Shown here: positions 8,092 to 16,194 of the stretch, one piece after another
How positions within the stretch are numbered: the first letter of the stretch is position 1
How the letters are laid out: each line of letters opens with the position of its first letter
Assembly (NCBI GenBank): GCA_964342265.1
Contig: CAYFFE010000012.1
Coordinates: forward strand, 1-47,400
Direction of reading: 5' to 3'
Length of the DNA stretch: 47,400 nt
From: Halioxenophilus sp964342265
Lineage (GTDB): Bacteria; Pseudomonadota; Gammaproteobacteria; Pseudomonadales; Cellvibrionaceae
Position numbers and translations under genes: made by a program
The notes under the pieces: generated by a model
Seen by the model: only the letters and a program-made list of their open reading frames with translations
The model's database searches: none
What the model was told of the DNA's origin: nothing

Positions 8092-9534
8092 TTAATTTTT
8101 CTTAGACAATAGCCCCAAACAAATTTCGGTTTGACGAACAAAGTGCGCAAAACCATCAAACTGCTCTTGAGTAATATTGTCTGCGCACTTGTAACGATCG
8201 GCGTAAAATATGGCCACCGGGCGATCATTTAATCGTACATTGGCAATGAGCGCTGGATAATTACCAACTATTTTTTTAAATTCCGGTGTGTACAATCGAG
8301 CGAATTGTGGGTCACGCGGTTTATCAATTAAAGTAACCGACGAACCTCGATAAGCATAGTGTAAAAGGTTGTCTTCATCGCTCAACGGAAATTGAATTTC
8401 TTCCCGCCAGCGCCTTGTGCCCATACCCACAATGTAGCGCGCATAAATTTTATTCTGTGCGACTAAACAAATTAATACTCTTTCCAGCCCTACACCACGA
8501 TGTATGCCTTCCAATACCATTTGGAATACCGTCGCCACATCCAATTCAGCTAACGAGCAAGACAATTCGCGTAAAATACTTAATTGAATGTCTGTATTGG
8601 GAACCAAAGGTTGGTAATGTTTTTCTTTACTCTGGACTGGTTCCTGATGAACTGGAGCAGGAATAAGATGAGTAATGCTACCCGCTCCAAACGTTTCCGC
8701 CACACTGATGGATTGCTCCGCTGCTTGTTTACACGCCTCTAAGGTAACGTCTTTCGATTTCTTTCGAAAACGAGCCACATCACTGATTACATCCATCAAC
8801 TCCGGACTTTGCCAGCCACGAGGAGCGGCTTCTGCAATTTGCGACGATAACTGAATAACTTGCGACATCTGATTTTGCGCACCAGATAGTGCCTGCAATA
8901 ATGTATCGCCCAACTTCCAAGCGTTACACAATCCACGCCCCAAACTGTTAAAACTGGTCCCTAAAATTGCATGGCAGGCTTGTTTTTCGGTTTCGCCGGA
9001 ACTTAATAATTCATCCAACGTATCCACTTCGGGACTGTTAGTGGCCCAAAAAACCAACTCCCCTAATCGAAATAACAAACCTCCAACGAACGCGACTTCC
9101 AAATCGTGCTCATGCTCAGAGGGACACATTGCTTTAGCTTGGGTGGCTGTGTGAAAACTTTTAGCTAAGCACTCTAGTAATCGTTGCCGCACTCGCCCTT
9201 GCAATAAAGAATCTACAACGATTAACGAAACACAAATGGAACTGATCTGTTCAAACCCCAATAACACAATGGCACGACTCACTGTGGTAATTCGGTGCCC
9301 TTGAGGATTGTATTGAACGCTATTAGCAATCTTTATAACTTGCGACGTTAAGTTTGCATCTTTTAGAACAACTTCCGCCAACTGAGCAACTCGGGTTTCA
9401 TCATCATTGGTTAGCTCCAACAACTGTTTAACAATAACAGCAACCACCGGGACTTCTGCCCGGTGTAATTTATCAACCCAAAATCGCTCGCCTTTGCCAG
9501 TCACCCACACAGCCTTAGAATATAAAAATGCCAA
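8092..9534 (-). CDS. HDOD domain protein with C-terminal GAF-like domain
   Basis: The 480-residue product has an HDOD domain at about 20-220 (VKIANSVQYNPQGHRITTVSRAIVLLG is part of the helical core), a linker, and a GAF-like domain at about 315-470. HDOD domains resemble HD phosphohydrolases but lack the metal-binding HD pair and act as signalling scaffolds, often in c-di-GMP or motility control. The GAF part suggests ligand sensing. No catalytic motif is seen. The first codon that fits is TTG at 9534; a GTG eight codons later is possible, so the start is uncertain. The region upstream holds an array of 16-bp repeats. The gene is transcribed alone, between two terminators. Confidence 0.85.
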   Translation of the reverse strand: MAFLYSKAVWVTGKGERFWVDKLHRAEVPVVAVIVKQLLELTNDDETRVAQLAEVVLKDANLTSQVIKIANSVQYNPQGHRITTVSRAIVLLGFEQISSICVSLIVVDSLLQGRVRQRLLECLAKSFHTATQAKAMCPSEHEHDLEVAFVGGLLFRLGELVFWATNSPEVDTLDELLSSGETEKQACHAILGTSFNSLGRGLCNAWKLGDTLLQALSGAQNQMSQVIQLSSQIAEAAPRGWQSPELMDVISDVARFRKKSKDVTLEACKQAAEQSISVAETFGAGSITHLIPAPVHQEPVQSKEKHYQPLVPNTDIQLSILRELSCSLAELDVATVFQMVLEGIHRGVGLERVLICLVAQNKIYARYIVGMGTRRWREEIQFPLSDEDNLLHYAYRGSSVTLIDKPRDPQFARLYTPEFKKIVGNYPALIANVRLNDRPVAIFYADRYKCADNITQEQFDGFAHFVRQTEICLGLLSKKN

Positions 9535-9705
9535 CAGACCATCTAAAACCTTATAAAACCCTTTCGTTTTAGACCCGTATCACTCAAAAAGTATAGCCCA
9601 GCTCACACTATTGCCTCTTTAAAAATAGCGTTAAGCCAAAATAGTCTGAATTTATAGGTTTCTATACACCTTTTGAGCAAAGTACTGTTGTTTTAGACAA
9701 GGTAA

Positions 9706-9801
9706 GTATTTGTATCGTCAGGTGTTTAAATCGAGGGGTATTTGAATCGATAGGTTTTGGAATCAACGAGTATTTAAATCGATAGCTATTGGAATCGAAA
9801 A
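9706..9801. repeat. six degenerate 16-bp tandem repeats
   Basis: Six consecutive 16-base units start at 9706, 9722, 9738, 9754, 9770 and 9786. Consensus is about GTATTTGAATCGATAG. Units 3 and 5 differ at one position; the outer units and unit 4 are more divergent but keep the ATC core in register. The phase is exact, with no gaps. Units beyond either end are not recognisable. The array lies 172-267 bases upstream of the HDOD start codon. Confidence 0.8.
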
Positions 9802-9889
9802 GAACGGAGCAACAATAATTAATAAAAGTAATTAAAGTAATATTTATAGAATTTTTTCAGTGCGTAGATCGCAAATTTTTATCTAGCAT

Positions 9890-9930
9890 AAAAAAGCCCT
9901 GATTAATCGAACGTTAATCAGGGCTTTTTT
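9890..9930. terminator. intrinsic terminator of ppiD
   Basis: A 17-bp perfect stem joins 9890-9906 and 9914-9930, with a 7-base loop and A/T runs at the ends. It lies just past the ppiD stop on the minus strand and could also stop plus-strand transcripts. Confidence 0.93.
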
Positions 9931-9949
9931 GAGCTTTAAGAGCCAACGA

Positions 9950-11827
9950 TTATTGTTCTATATCGGCTATATCAACCAATCGTTTTCGCACAGTAACCAT
10001 ATCAGCGCGACCCAACAAATTGGTTAATTGCGCATCGATGGCTGCCAATTCTTGCTCAGAGACTTCCTCCAACTTACCACTGTGAACCGCCGTTAGTGCT
10101 ACCAATGCGACCTCACCGGTGGTCAAGCTAAGGTTATCGTACACCGCTGGCTGTGAATCACTTGGAGCACTCATACCAAATACATGGCTTGCCAATTCTG
10201 GATTCACATCCGGTTGTCGGCGTTTGCTGCCTTCAACGCTTTTTAACTCAACGGATAAAGACTCAGCAATAGACTGCAGCGACTCTCCTGCCTGTAGTTG
10301 GTTGATGGCATTCTCGGTTTCAGCAATTAACAACTCTTCTGCTTTATCCGCTTTTACCGCTTTTTCTACCATGTTTTTCACCTCAGCAAACGGTTTTGCT
10401 TCGGCTGGCGAATGTTCAACAACTCGAATAACAACAGCGGTTTGATTATCCAGTTCGAGCACTTCGCTGGTTCGACCAGAGTTAATCAACTCTTCACTGA
10501 ACGCAGCCTGTAATACCTGAGGCTCAGCGGCCACACCAGTTGCCGTGTTACGGGAGAATTCTTCTGTAACGATTAAATCGAGCCCGAGATCTTCTGCAAC
10601 CGGGCCAAGATCAGATATGTTGTAGGTATAGTCTTCGAAATCAGCCAATTTTTCGATGTATAGAGTTTCGGCGAAACCAGCTTTTATTTTTTCGATAATT
10701 TCGGCTCGTTTTTGTTCTAGCGGAGGATAAGATTCAGCCTCTTCCTCGAGTAGCTTGATAATATGCACACCAAATTCTGTTTCTACGGGTTGCGAAATTT
10801 CACCCACTTGCAGTTTCGTTAGAGCGTCTTCAAATTCCTCAACAAAACTGTCGCCGGTTGTGTAACCCACATCACCGCCAGAATCTTTTGAGCCAAAATC
10901 ATCTGAAAACTCTTTGGCCAAATCGCCAAAGTCTTCACCTTTTTCTAGTCGCTCCTGAACTTCTGTTAAACGCGCCTGATAATCGTCGGTTGAGGAATCA
11001 AACAAAATGTGAGCAGCGCGGCGTTCAATTTTGGCTTCAAAGCCGTCTTTGTCGCGCTGATACCGATCAACGATTTCCTCTTCGGTAATTTCTACATTTT
11101 GTACTAATTGAATACCGTCCAGTTTTATCGCTTCTATAATTACCGATTCAGGATTTTGGTAAAGATCGATGTTGTCTTGATAATATTCTTGTAACTCTTC
11201 CTCGGTAACCGACACTTGGTCCAATACGTTACTTGTATTTAACGTTAAATACTGGAAATCCCGTGTCTGCAAACCCAGCTTTGCTAGCAGCGCCACTTCA
11301 TTAGGTAACGCGAAGTTAGAGGCAGTAATACCATTACTAAACTGGCTGACGATTACATCCTGAGCAATACGATCTTTATAACTTTGGTTGGTAAAGCCAG
11401 CACCACGCAGTAGTTGTTGGTAACGCTGGGCATCAAATTTGTTATCCACCTGGAACTCAGACGATTGAACGATGATTTCGTCAATACTGGAAATCGATAC
11501 CGCCATGCCCTGAGATTTTGCCGCATTAATCATTGCCTGGCGTTCAATCAATGACTTTAGTACTGGCTCACGCATATTTTCTTCACTGAAGAAATCCGCC
11601 GGCAAATTATCGCCAAATTGTTCAGCAAATTGTCGACGTTGAATTTCTACAGCGCGATCCAATTCCAATTTGGAAATCGGTTCGCCATCCACTTCGGCCA
11701 CTTGTTCAGAATTACTGCTTGGGGAGAAAAGTGAATCGATACCAAAAAACACGAAGGGTATACAAATAATTACCACTAAAATCGTTGCCACAGTACCTTT
11801 TATGTTGTCACGAAAACTTTGTAGCAT
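9950..11827 (-). CDS. ppiD: SurA N-terminal / PpiC domain periplasmic folding factor PpiD
   Basis: PpiD is an inner-membrane-anchored periplasmic chaperone near the Sec translocon that helps outer-membrane and exported proteins emerge. The 625 residues show a short cytoplasmic start, one membrane segment (about 13-34, GTVATILVVIICIPFVFFGI), a SurA-N-like chaperone region, and a parvulin-type PpiC domain at about 265-365 (RRAAHILF ... GDVGYTTGDS ... FGVHIIKLLEE). A second chaperone-like region ends the protein. Length matches E. coli PpiD (623). The ATG has AGGAAA upstream. As in other gammaproteobacteria it is the last gene of the clp-lon-hupB cluster, though here 713 bases separate it from hupB. 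Confidence 0.95.
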   Translation of the reverse strand: MLQSFRDNIKGTVATILVVIICIPFVFFGIDSLFSPSSNSEQVAEVDGEPISKLELDRAVEIQRRQFAEQFGDNLPADFFSEENMREPVLKSLIERQAMINAAKSQGMAVSISSIDEIIVQSSEFQVDNKFDAQRYQQLLRGAGFTNQSYKDRIAQDVIVSQFSNGITASNFALPNEVALLAKLGLQTRDFQYLTLNTSNVLDQVSVTEEELQEYYQDNIDLYQNPESVIIEAIKLDGIQLVQNVEITEEEIVDRYQRDKDGFEAKIERRAAHILFDSSTDDYQARLTEVQERLEKGEDFGDLAKEFSDDFGSKDSGGDVGYTTGDSFVEEFEDALTKLQVGEISQPVETEFGVHIIKLLEEEAESYPPLEQKRAEIIEKIKAGFAETLYIEKLADFEDYTYNISDLGPVAEDLGLDLIVTEEFSRNTATGVAAEPQVLQAAFSEELINSGRTSEVLELDNQTAVVIRVVEHSPAEAKPFAEVKNMVEKAVKADKAEELLIAETENAINQLQAGESLQSIAESLSVELKSVEGSKRRQPDVNPELASHVFGMSAPSDSQPAVYDNLSLTTGEVALVALTAVHSGKLEEVSEQELAAIDAQLTNLLGRADMVTVRKRLVDIADIEQ

Positions 11828-11910
11828 GATGATTTCCTAAGTCCCTACCATTCTCTACGAATCTGTCATTAACGGATTGATCATTTATAAAATTAAATAT
11901 TTTAACAATA

Positions 11911-11938
11911 AAAAAGGCGCACGATGTGCACCCTTTTT
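11911..11938 (-). terminator. imperfect terminator-like hairpin upstream of ppiD
   Basis: AAAAAGG (11911-11917) pairs with CCTTTTT (11932-11938) and GCAC with GTGC inside, with one internal mismatch. It lies 84 bases before the ppiD ATG and about 600 bases past hupB. It may stop read-through from the gap or act as an attenuator in the ppiD leader. Confidence 0.55.
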
Positions 11939-11999
11939 GAGTTAAGGATAATGGCCGGTATACGCTTTCACATCCGCAAAGTCCTCAACACACATCGGT

Positions 12000-12028
12000 A
12001 AAATCAACCAATGTAAGTGGTTGATTTT
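12000..12028. repeat. 11-bp perfect inverted repeat
   Basis: AAAATCAACCA (12000-12010) and TGGTTGATTTT (12018-12028) flank a 7-base centre. Neither side has a clean T-run beyond the stem, so it may be an operator or an RNA hairpin. Confidence 0.6.
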
Positions 12029-12045
12029 GGAGGGCAAGTGGCAAT

Positions 12046-12096
12046 ATTATCAAGCACTCAGCATTATCGAATACTCTCTATTATCGAGCACTTTAC
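12046..12096. repeat. three degenerate 17-bp tandem repeats
   Basis: Units start at 12046, 12063 and 12080, each beginning ATTATC. They read ATTATCAAGCACTCAGC, ATTATCGAATACTCTCT and ATTATCGAGCACTTTAC. The array is in the hupB-ppiD gap. Confidence 0.7.
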
Positions 12097-12540
12097 GCCA
12101 CCAACCAACTGACAGCTTTCTGGGCTGTATTGTACCGGACTTATCGACACCGGCCTACTAGCGCCGATACAACGCGCAAGCGAGACTCCCCGACTAAAAC
12201 CCTAAAAGTGTTTTTATTTAACGACCCCGTTTAGTTGCCTGGGCAGTTTACAAAGTAAGCCACTTTTAAGCCAGAACCTTATCTAAGGCCGCATCAGGTC
12301 AAGTCTGTGCCAAGATTATGTCGAGATGGAACTGTGCCCGCTAAATCGATGGAACTGCCAGCGATGGGGAATTGACGAATACTCGGCAGCCACTCGCCTC
12401 ACTGGCCATACTTACCCACCCCAATATTGTATTAGGTAAAGTTATACGCTTCATTACATTGGCTGTTGAAGAATCTAACGTGGGCTACAGTGAGGGCTTA
12501 TTTGGGATTTAGTTCGGCCTTGGTATCAATTTTTATTGTG

Positions 12541-12816
12541 TTACGGATTAACCGCGTCTTTCAGGGCTTTACCCGCTTTAAAGCTCGGAATTTTAGCCGC
12601 TGCAATTTCAATAGGATCACCCGTTTGTGGGTTACGGCCAGTACGAGCGGCTCGTTCTTTCACTGAGAAGGTTCCAAAGCCGACAAGTACGACTTGATCA
12701 CCTTCTTTCAGAGCACCTGTTACAGTGTCTACCATCGCATCTAGTGCACGACTAGCCGCAGCTTTAGGAATGTCAGCTGACGCTGCAATGGCTTCAATTA
12801 GCTCTGATTTATTCAC
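12541..12816 (-). CDS. hupB: DNA-binding protein HU-beta
   Basis: HU is a small nucleoid protein that bends and compacts DNA. The 91-residue product has the standard HU sequence: MNKSELIEAIA at the start, GFGTFSVKERAARTGRNPQTG in the DNA-binding arm region, and a C-terminal FKAGKALKDAVN. The start codon is GTG at 12816, with GAGG upstream and the length typical for the family. It lies between lon and ppiD as in E. coli and Pseudomonas, but both flanking gaps are unusually long (787 and 713 bases), so it is probably transcribed on its own. Confidence 0.97.
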   Translation of the reverse strand: MNKSELIEAIAASADIPKAAASRALDAMVDTVTGALKEGDQVVLVGFGTFSVKERAARTGRNPQTGDPIEIAAAKIPSFKAGKALKDAVNP

Positions 12817-13313
12817 GCTTTACCCCTCGTTTTTAGCATCAAATTTATACAATAATCGGGTTTATCAAAAAGTAGTCAAGTCGCTGTGAACACCAGAGAT
12901 ACCGGGCCCTCCAACGAAAGACGTTTTATACCAACAGTCGATTAAAGGGTCAAGGAAGACCCTCAGCAAAAACGTAAATTAAATGCCAAAGCACTTTTGC
13001 CATTTGACAACTGGCGGAATTGACATCTACAGCTTTACGCCAGCACTACCAAAAATTTGTCGATTTAAGGCTGTACCTAGCCAATATTTTGAACTCAAGC
13101 CTTGATTAATCGACAACAAGCCGGATTTCCGCTGCTTATCGATAGACTGGCTCAATAATTCTCGTTCAAAATTACACGATTGGCTTAACAAAAATTATCC
13201 ATTTCCCACGACGTTTATCTCAGATCGTTATACAGGGCTAGAGTAAGAACATTTCCAACGCTCAATAGTAAGCGGCTTGCCAACTACCTGCTACAACTCG
13301 CCCTCATACAACA

Positions 13314-13360
13314 CAGCCCTGAAGAACAACTTTTAATCGCACAAGTATTCTTCAGGGCTG
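13314..13360. repeat. 13-bp perfect hairpin downstream of lon
   Basis: CAGCCCTGAAGAA (13314-13326) pairs exactly with TTCTTCAGGGCTG (13348-13360). Inside the 21-base loop, ACTT and AAGT can extend the stem. There is no T-run on either side. It lies about 245 bases past the lon stop and could be an mRNA 3'-end structure or a small RNA element. Confidence 0.65.
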
Positions 13361-13466
13361 ATTGGTCACCAAACAAAACGCTTTGCGTGATTAATCGCCG
13401 TGTGCTTCGATTCTTGCCGGATGCGTGCGCTAAAAACGTTGCTCCCAATTAAACTCAGCCGGTAAT

Positions 13467-13511
13467 TTTGAGTAAATCGAGTTTGAGCACAACACATTTG
13501 AGTAAAACACG
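13467..13511. repeat. three degenerate 15-bp tandem repeats
   Basis: Units start at 13467, 13482 and 13497 and each begins TTTGAG. They read TTTGAGTAAATCGAG, TTTGAGCACAACACA and TTTGAGTAAAACACG. They lie about 90-140 bases past the lon stop. Confidence 0.6.
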
Positions 13512-13603
13512 CGCAGACTCAAACAACCTTATACCCTACTAAGCACAAGCTTAAATAAACGCGCAACCAAGTAATCAAATGCTTTAAATTAGCTAACTAG
13601 GGT

Positions 13604-16015
13604 TTAATGCCTAGCCTGCTCGCCGCTGATTTTATTTTCCACTCGCTCCAACAGTGCCCGATATTCCTCGTCAGAAAAAGGTTCCGGCATATGCGTTAGC
13701 GCCACTTCTAACACCTGGTCGATCCACTTAACCGGTCGAATTTCTAAATCGGCTTTAATATTATCGGGAATATCTTTGAGATCGCGTTCATTGTCAGCGG
13801 GGATCAACACGGTCTTTATTCCGCCGCGATGAGCTGCCAGTAATTTCTCTTTAAGGCCACCAATTCGGAGTACTTCACCACGCAGGGTGATTTCCCCAGT
13901 CATGGCAACATCTGCGCGCACTGGAATGTTCGTTAAAACACTCACCAACGCTGTGCACATACCAACGCCCGCGCTTGGACCATCTTTGGGTGTCGCACCT
14001 TCTGGTACGTGAATGTGCAGATCGGTTTGCTCGGAATAATCCGGCGCAATACCCAATACTTGAGCTCTGGAGCGCACAACGGTCATCGCGGCCTGAATGG
14101 ACTCCTGCATCACATCGCCCAGAGAACCCGTTTTAACCATGCGCCCTTTACCTTTCAGGGCGGCCGCTTCGATGGTAAGCAGTTCGCCACCAACCTGTGT
14201 CCACGCCAATCCGGTAACCTGTCCGATTTGGTTTTCCTGCTCGGCTACTCCGTAATCGAATCGCTTTACACCCAGGTAATTTTCCAACACATCGCACTCA
14301 ACCACAGCGGTTTCTTGAGATTTATCCTTAACGTGTTGTGTAACCACTTTACGACAGATTTTGGCGATCTCGCGATCAAGACTCCGTACACCGGCCTCTC
14401 GGGTGTAGTAACGAATGATGTCACGAATGGCGGATTCGGCCAGGGAGATTTCTTTCTCTTTAAGGCCGTTGCGCTTAATTTGCTTAGGCAATAGATATTT
14501 AGTGGCGATGGCCACTTTTTCGTCTTCGGTATAACCAGGAATTCGAATAACTTCCATACGATCCAACAAGGGACCCGGAATGTTCATTGAGTTGGAGGTA
14601 CAAATGAACATAACGTCGGAAAGATCGTAGTCAACTTCCAAATAGTGATCGTTAAAGCTGTTATTTTGCTCGGGATCCAATACTTCCAACAAAGCGGAAG
14701 CTGGATCGCCTCGGTGATCCATGCCTAGCTTGTCGATCTCATCAAGTAAGAAGAGCGGGTTTTTCACTCCCACCTTGGTCATTTTTTGCACTAACTTACC
14801 CGGCAAAGAGCCGATATAGGTACGTCGGTGACCACGAATTTCCGCCTCATCACGCACGCCACCAAGCGCCATGCGCACAAATTTTCGGTTTGTTGCTCTA
14901 GCGATGGATTCACCCAATGATGTTTTACCCACCCCCGGAGGCCCCACCAAACACAATACCGGACCTTTGATTTTTTTAACGCGTTTTTGTACCGCTAGGT
15001 ATTCCAGAATTCGGGCTTTAACTTCTTCCAGGCCGTAGTGGTCTCGCTCCAGAATCTCTTCGGCACGGACCAAGTCGTTGCGCACTTTGCTGCGTTTTTT
15101 CCAGGGAACGTTAACCATCCACTCTATGTAGGAGCGCACCACTGAGGCTTCCGCCGACATTGGCGACATCATTTTTAACTTGCCCAGTTCTGCCCGAGTT
15201 TTGCGCTCCGCTTCTTCGGGCATGCCCGCTTCCACGATTTTTTGCTCGAGGTCTTCCAACTCGTTGGGCTCGTCGCTTAAGTCCCCCAACTCCTTTTGGA
15301 TAGCTTTCATCTGCTCGTTTAAATAGTACTCGCGCTGGCTTTTTTCCATCTGCTTTTTGACGCGACCACGGATGCGCTTTTCGACTTGGAACAAGTCGAT
15401 TTCGGCTTCTATCAACCCGAGAATGTGCTCAAGACGCTCGTGTACGTTAACCATCTCGAGGATTTCTTGTTTCTGAACCAAATCCAGAGACATATGCGCA
15501 ACAATGGTGTCGGCCAGCCGACCAGGCTCATCAATACCCGATAATGATGTCATTACTTCGGCGGGTACTTTTTTGCTCAGGTTTACGTATTGTTCGAACT
15601 GAGCCATTGCTGTTTTAACCAGCACCTCACCTTCTCTGGCGGGGATTTCTTCGGGCATGAGCAGCTCGACATCCGCCTTGTAAAAGCTTTCGCCTTCTTC
15701 AATGGCTGTAACCTGGGCTCGTTCACCGCCTTCTACCAGTACTTTTACGGTGCCGTCCGGCAGCTTTAACAGTTGTAATACGGACGAAACAGTTCCGATT
15801 TCAAATAGACGCTCCGGACTGGGATCGTCGTCGGACGCGTTGCGCTGAGCCAGTAACAGCACCTGCTTGTCGGTGGCCATTGCCTGCTCAAGCGCTTGGA
15901 TCGATTTTTCGCGACCAACAAAGAGCGGAATGACCATGTGGGGATAGATTACGACGTCCCGCAAAGGGAGCAACGGCAGAGCTTGAATCGTGGTTTCGGT
16001 TTGTTCGGATGCCAT
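13604..16015 (-). CDS. lon: ATP-dependent endopeptidase La (Lon)
   Basis: Lon is a cytoplasmic AAA+ protease that degrades misfolded proteins and selected regulators. The 803 residues show the N-terminal substrate-recognition domain (about 10-205), a coiled linker, the AAA+ module with Walker A GPPGVGKTS (Lys364) and Walker B LFLLDEIDK, and the C-terminal protease domain. The serine-lysine dyad is visible as Ser681 in GPSAGVG and Lys724 in GGLKEKL, 43 residues apart as in E. coli (679/722). Extra residues at the C terminus account for the length difference from 784. GAGG precedes the ATG. A heat-shock-like promoter lies 67-95 bases upstream, after clpX ends. Confidence 0.98.
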   Translation of the reverse strand: MASEQTETTIQALPLLPLRDVVIYPHMVIPLFVGREKSIQALEQAMATDKQVLLLAQRNASDDDPSPERLFEIGTVSSVLQLLKLPDGTVKVLVEGGERAQVTAIEEGESFYKADVELLMPEEIPAREGEVLVKTAMAQFEQYVNLSKKVPAEVMTSLSGIDEPGRLADTIVAHMSLDLVQKQEILEMVNVHERLEHILGLIEAEIDLFQVEKRIRGRVKKQMEKSQREYYLNEQMKAIQKELGDLSDEPNELEDLEQKIVEAGMPEEAERKTRAELGKLKMMSPMSAEASVVRSYIEWMVNVPWKKRSKVRNDLVRAEEILERDHYGLEEVKARILEYLAVQKRVKKIKGPVLCLVGPPGVGKTSLGESIARATNRKFVRMALGGVRDEAEIRGHRRTYIGSLPGKLVQKMTKVGVKNPLFLLDEIDKLGMDHRGDPASALLEVLDPEQNNSFNDHYLEVDYDLSDVMFICTSNSMNIPGPLLDRMEVIRIPGYTEDEKVAIATKYLLPKQIKRNGLKEKEISLAESAIRDIIRYYTREAGVRSLDREIAKICRKVVTQHVKDKSQETAVVECDVLENYLGVKRFDYGVAEQENQIGQVTGLAWTQVGGELLTIEAAALKGKGRMVKTGSLGDVMQESIQAAMTVVRSRAQVLGIAPDYSEQTDLHIHVPEGATPKDGPSAGVGMCTALVSVLTNIPVRADVAMTGEITLRGEVLRIGGLKEKLLAAHRGGIKTVLIPADNERDLKDIPDNIKADLEIRPVKWIDQVLEVALTHMPEPFSDEEYRALLERVENKISGEQARH

Positions 16016-16081
16016 GCTTGAATGTGCCTCACATTATTCTTTGTGGGCCTGTTGGGCTACAACAGACAAATACCATGGAGT

Positions 16082-16110
16082 ACGTGGGGGTTGAAGCGCC
16101 TGATTGCAAG
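16082..16110 (-). promoter_or_regulatory. sigma-32-like promoter of lon
   Basis: On the minus strand, CTTGCAA (16104-16110) and CCCCACGT (16082-16089) are separated by 14 bases. This agrees with the heat-shock consensus CTTGAAA, 13-15 bases, CCCCATNT, with two differences. It is placed 67 bases before the lon start codon, and lon is a classic heat-shock gene. Confidence 0.65.
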
Positions 16111-16158
16111 CGCTGGGCTTATTCGCCGCTATTGTTATTGTATGCAGCCGATGAATAA

Positions 16159-16182
16159 AGTGCCTGAATTGCCCCAGGCACT
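16159..16182 (-). terminator. probable terminator of clpX
   Basis: AGTGCCTG (16159-16166) and CAGGCACT (16175-16182) form a stem with an 8-base loop. On the minus strand TTTATTC follows. It begins 12 bases after the clpX stop. Confidence 0.6.
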
Positions 16183-16194
16183 GCTGAGATAAGA

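Larger units (their letters stand above)
9535..9949. other. non-coding gap upstream of the HDOD gene
   Basis: This 415-base gap between ppiD and the HDOD gene is AT-rich. It carries the 16-bp tandem array (9706-9801) and the ppiD terminator (9890-9930). The HDOD promoter should lie between the array and 9534. No gene is seen. Confidence 0.7.
11828..12540. other. 713-base non-coding gap between hupB and ppiD
   Basis: I find no gene, tRNA signature or clear promoter in this long gap. It holds a terminator-like hairpin (11911-11938), an 11-bp inverted repeat (12000-12028) and three 17-bp tandem repeats (12046-12096). A loosely repeated GATGGAACTG phrase is seen near 12325-12365. The equivalent gap is much shorter in well-known relatives. 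Confidence 0.6.
12817..13603. other. 787-base non-coding gap between lon and hupB
   Basis: No gene is recognisable. The gap must hold the hupB promoter near 12820-12950. Within it are a large hairpin (13314-13360), three 15-bp tandem repeats (13467-13511), and two copies of the word GATTAATCG (13104 and 13389). I see no clear terminator for lon. Confidence 0.6.

Noticed and set aside
9706..9801. CRISPR array as an explanation for the 16-bp repeats
   Set aside because: Units are contiguous with no spacers, too short for CRISPR repeats, and no cas gene is present.
11940..12465. Hidden tRNA or known small RNA in the hupB-ppiD gap
   Set aside because: I looked for T-arm and anticodon patterns on both strands and found none; no known RNA shape was recognised.
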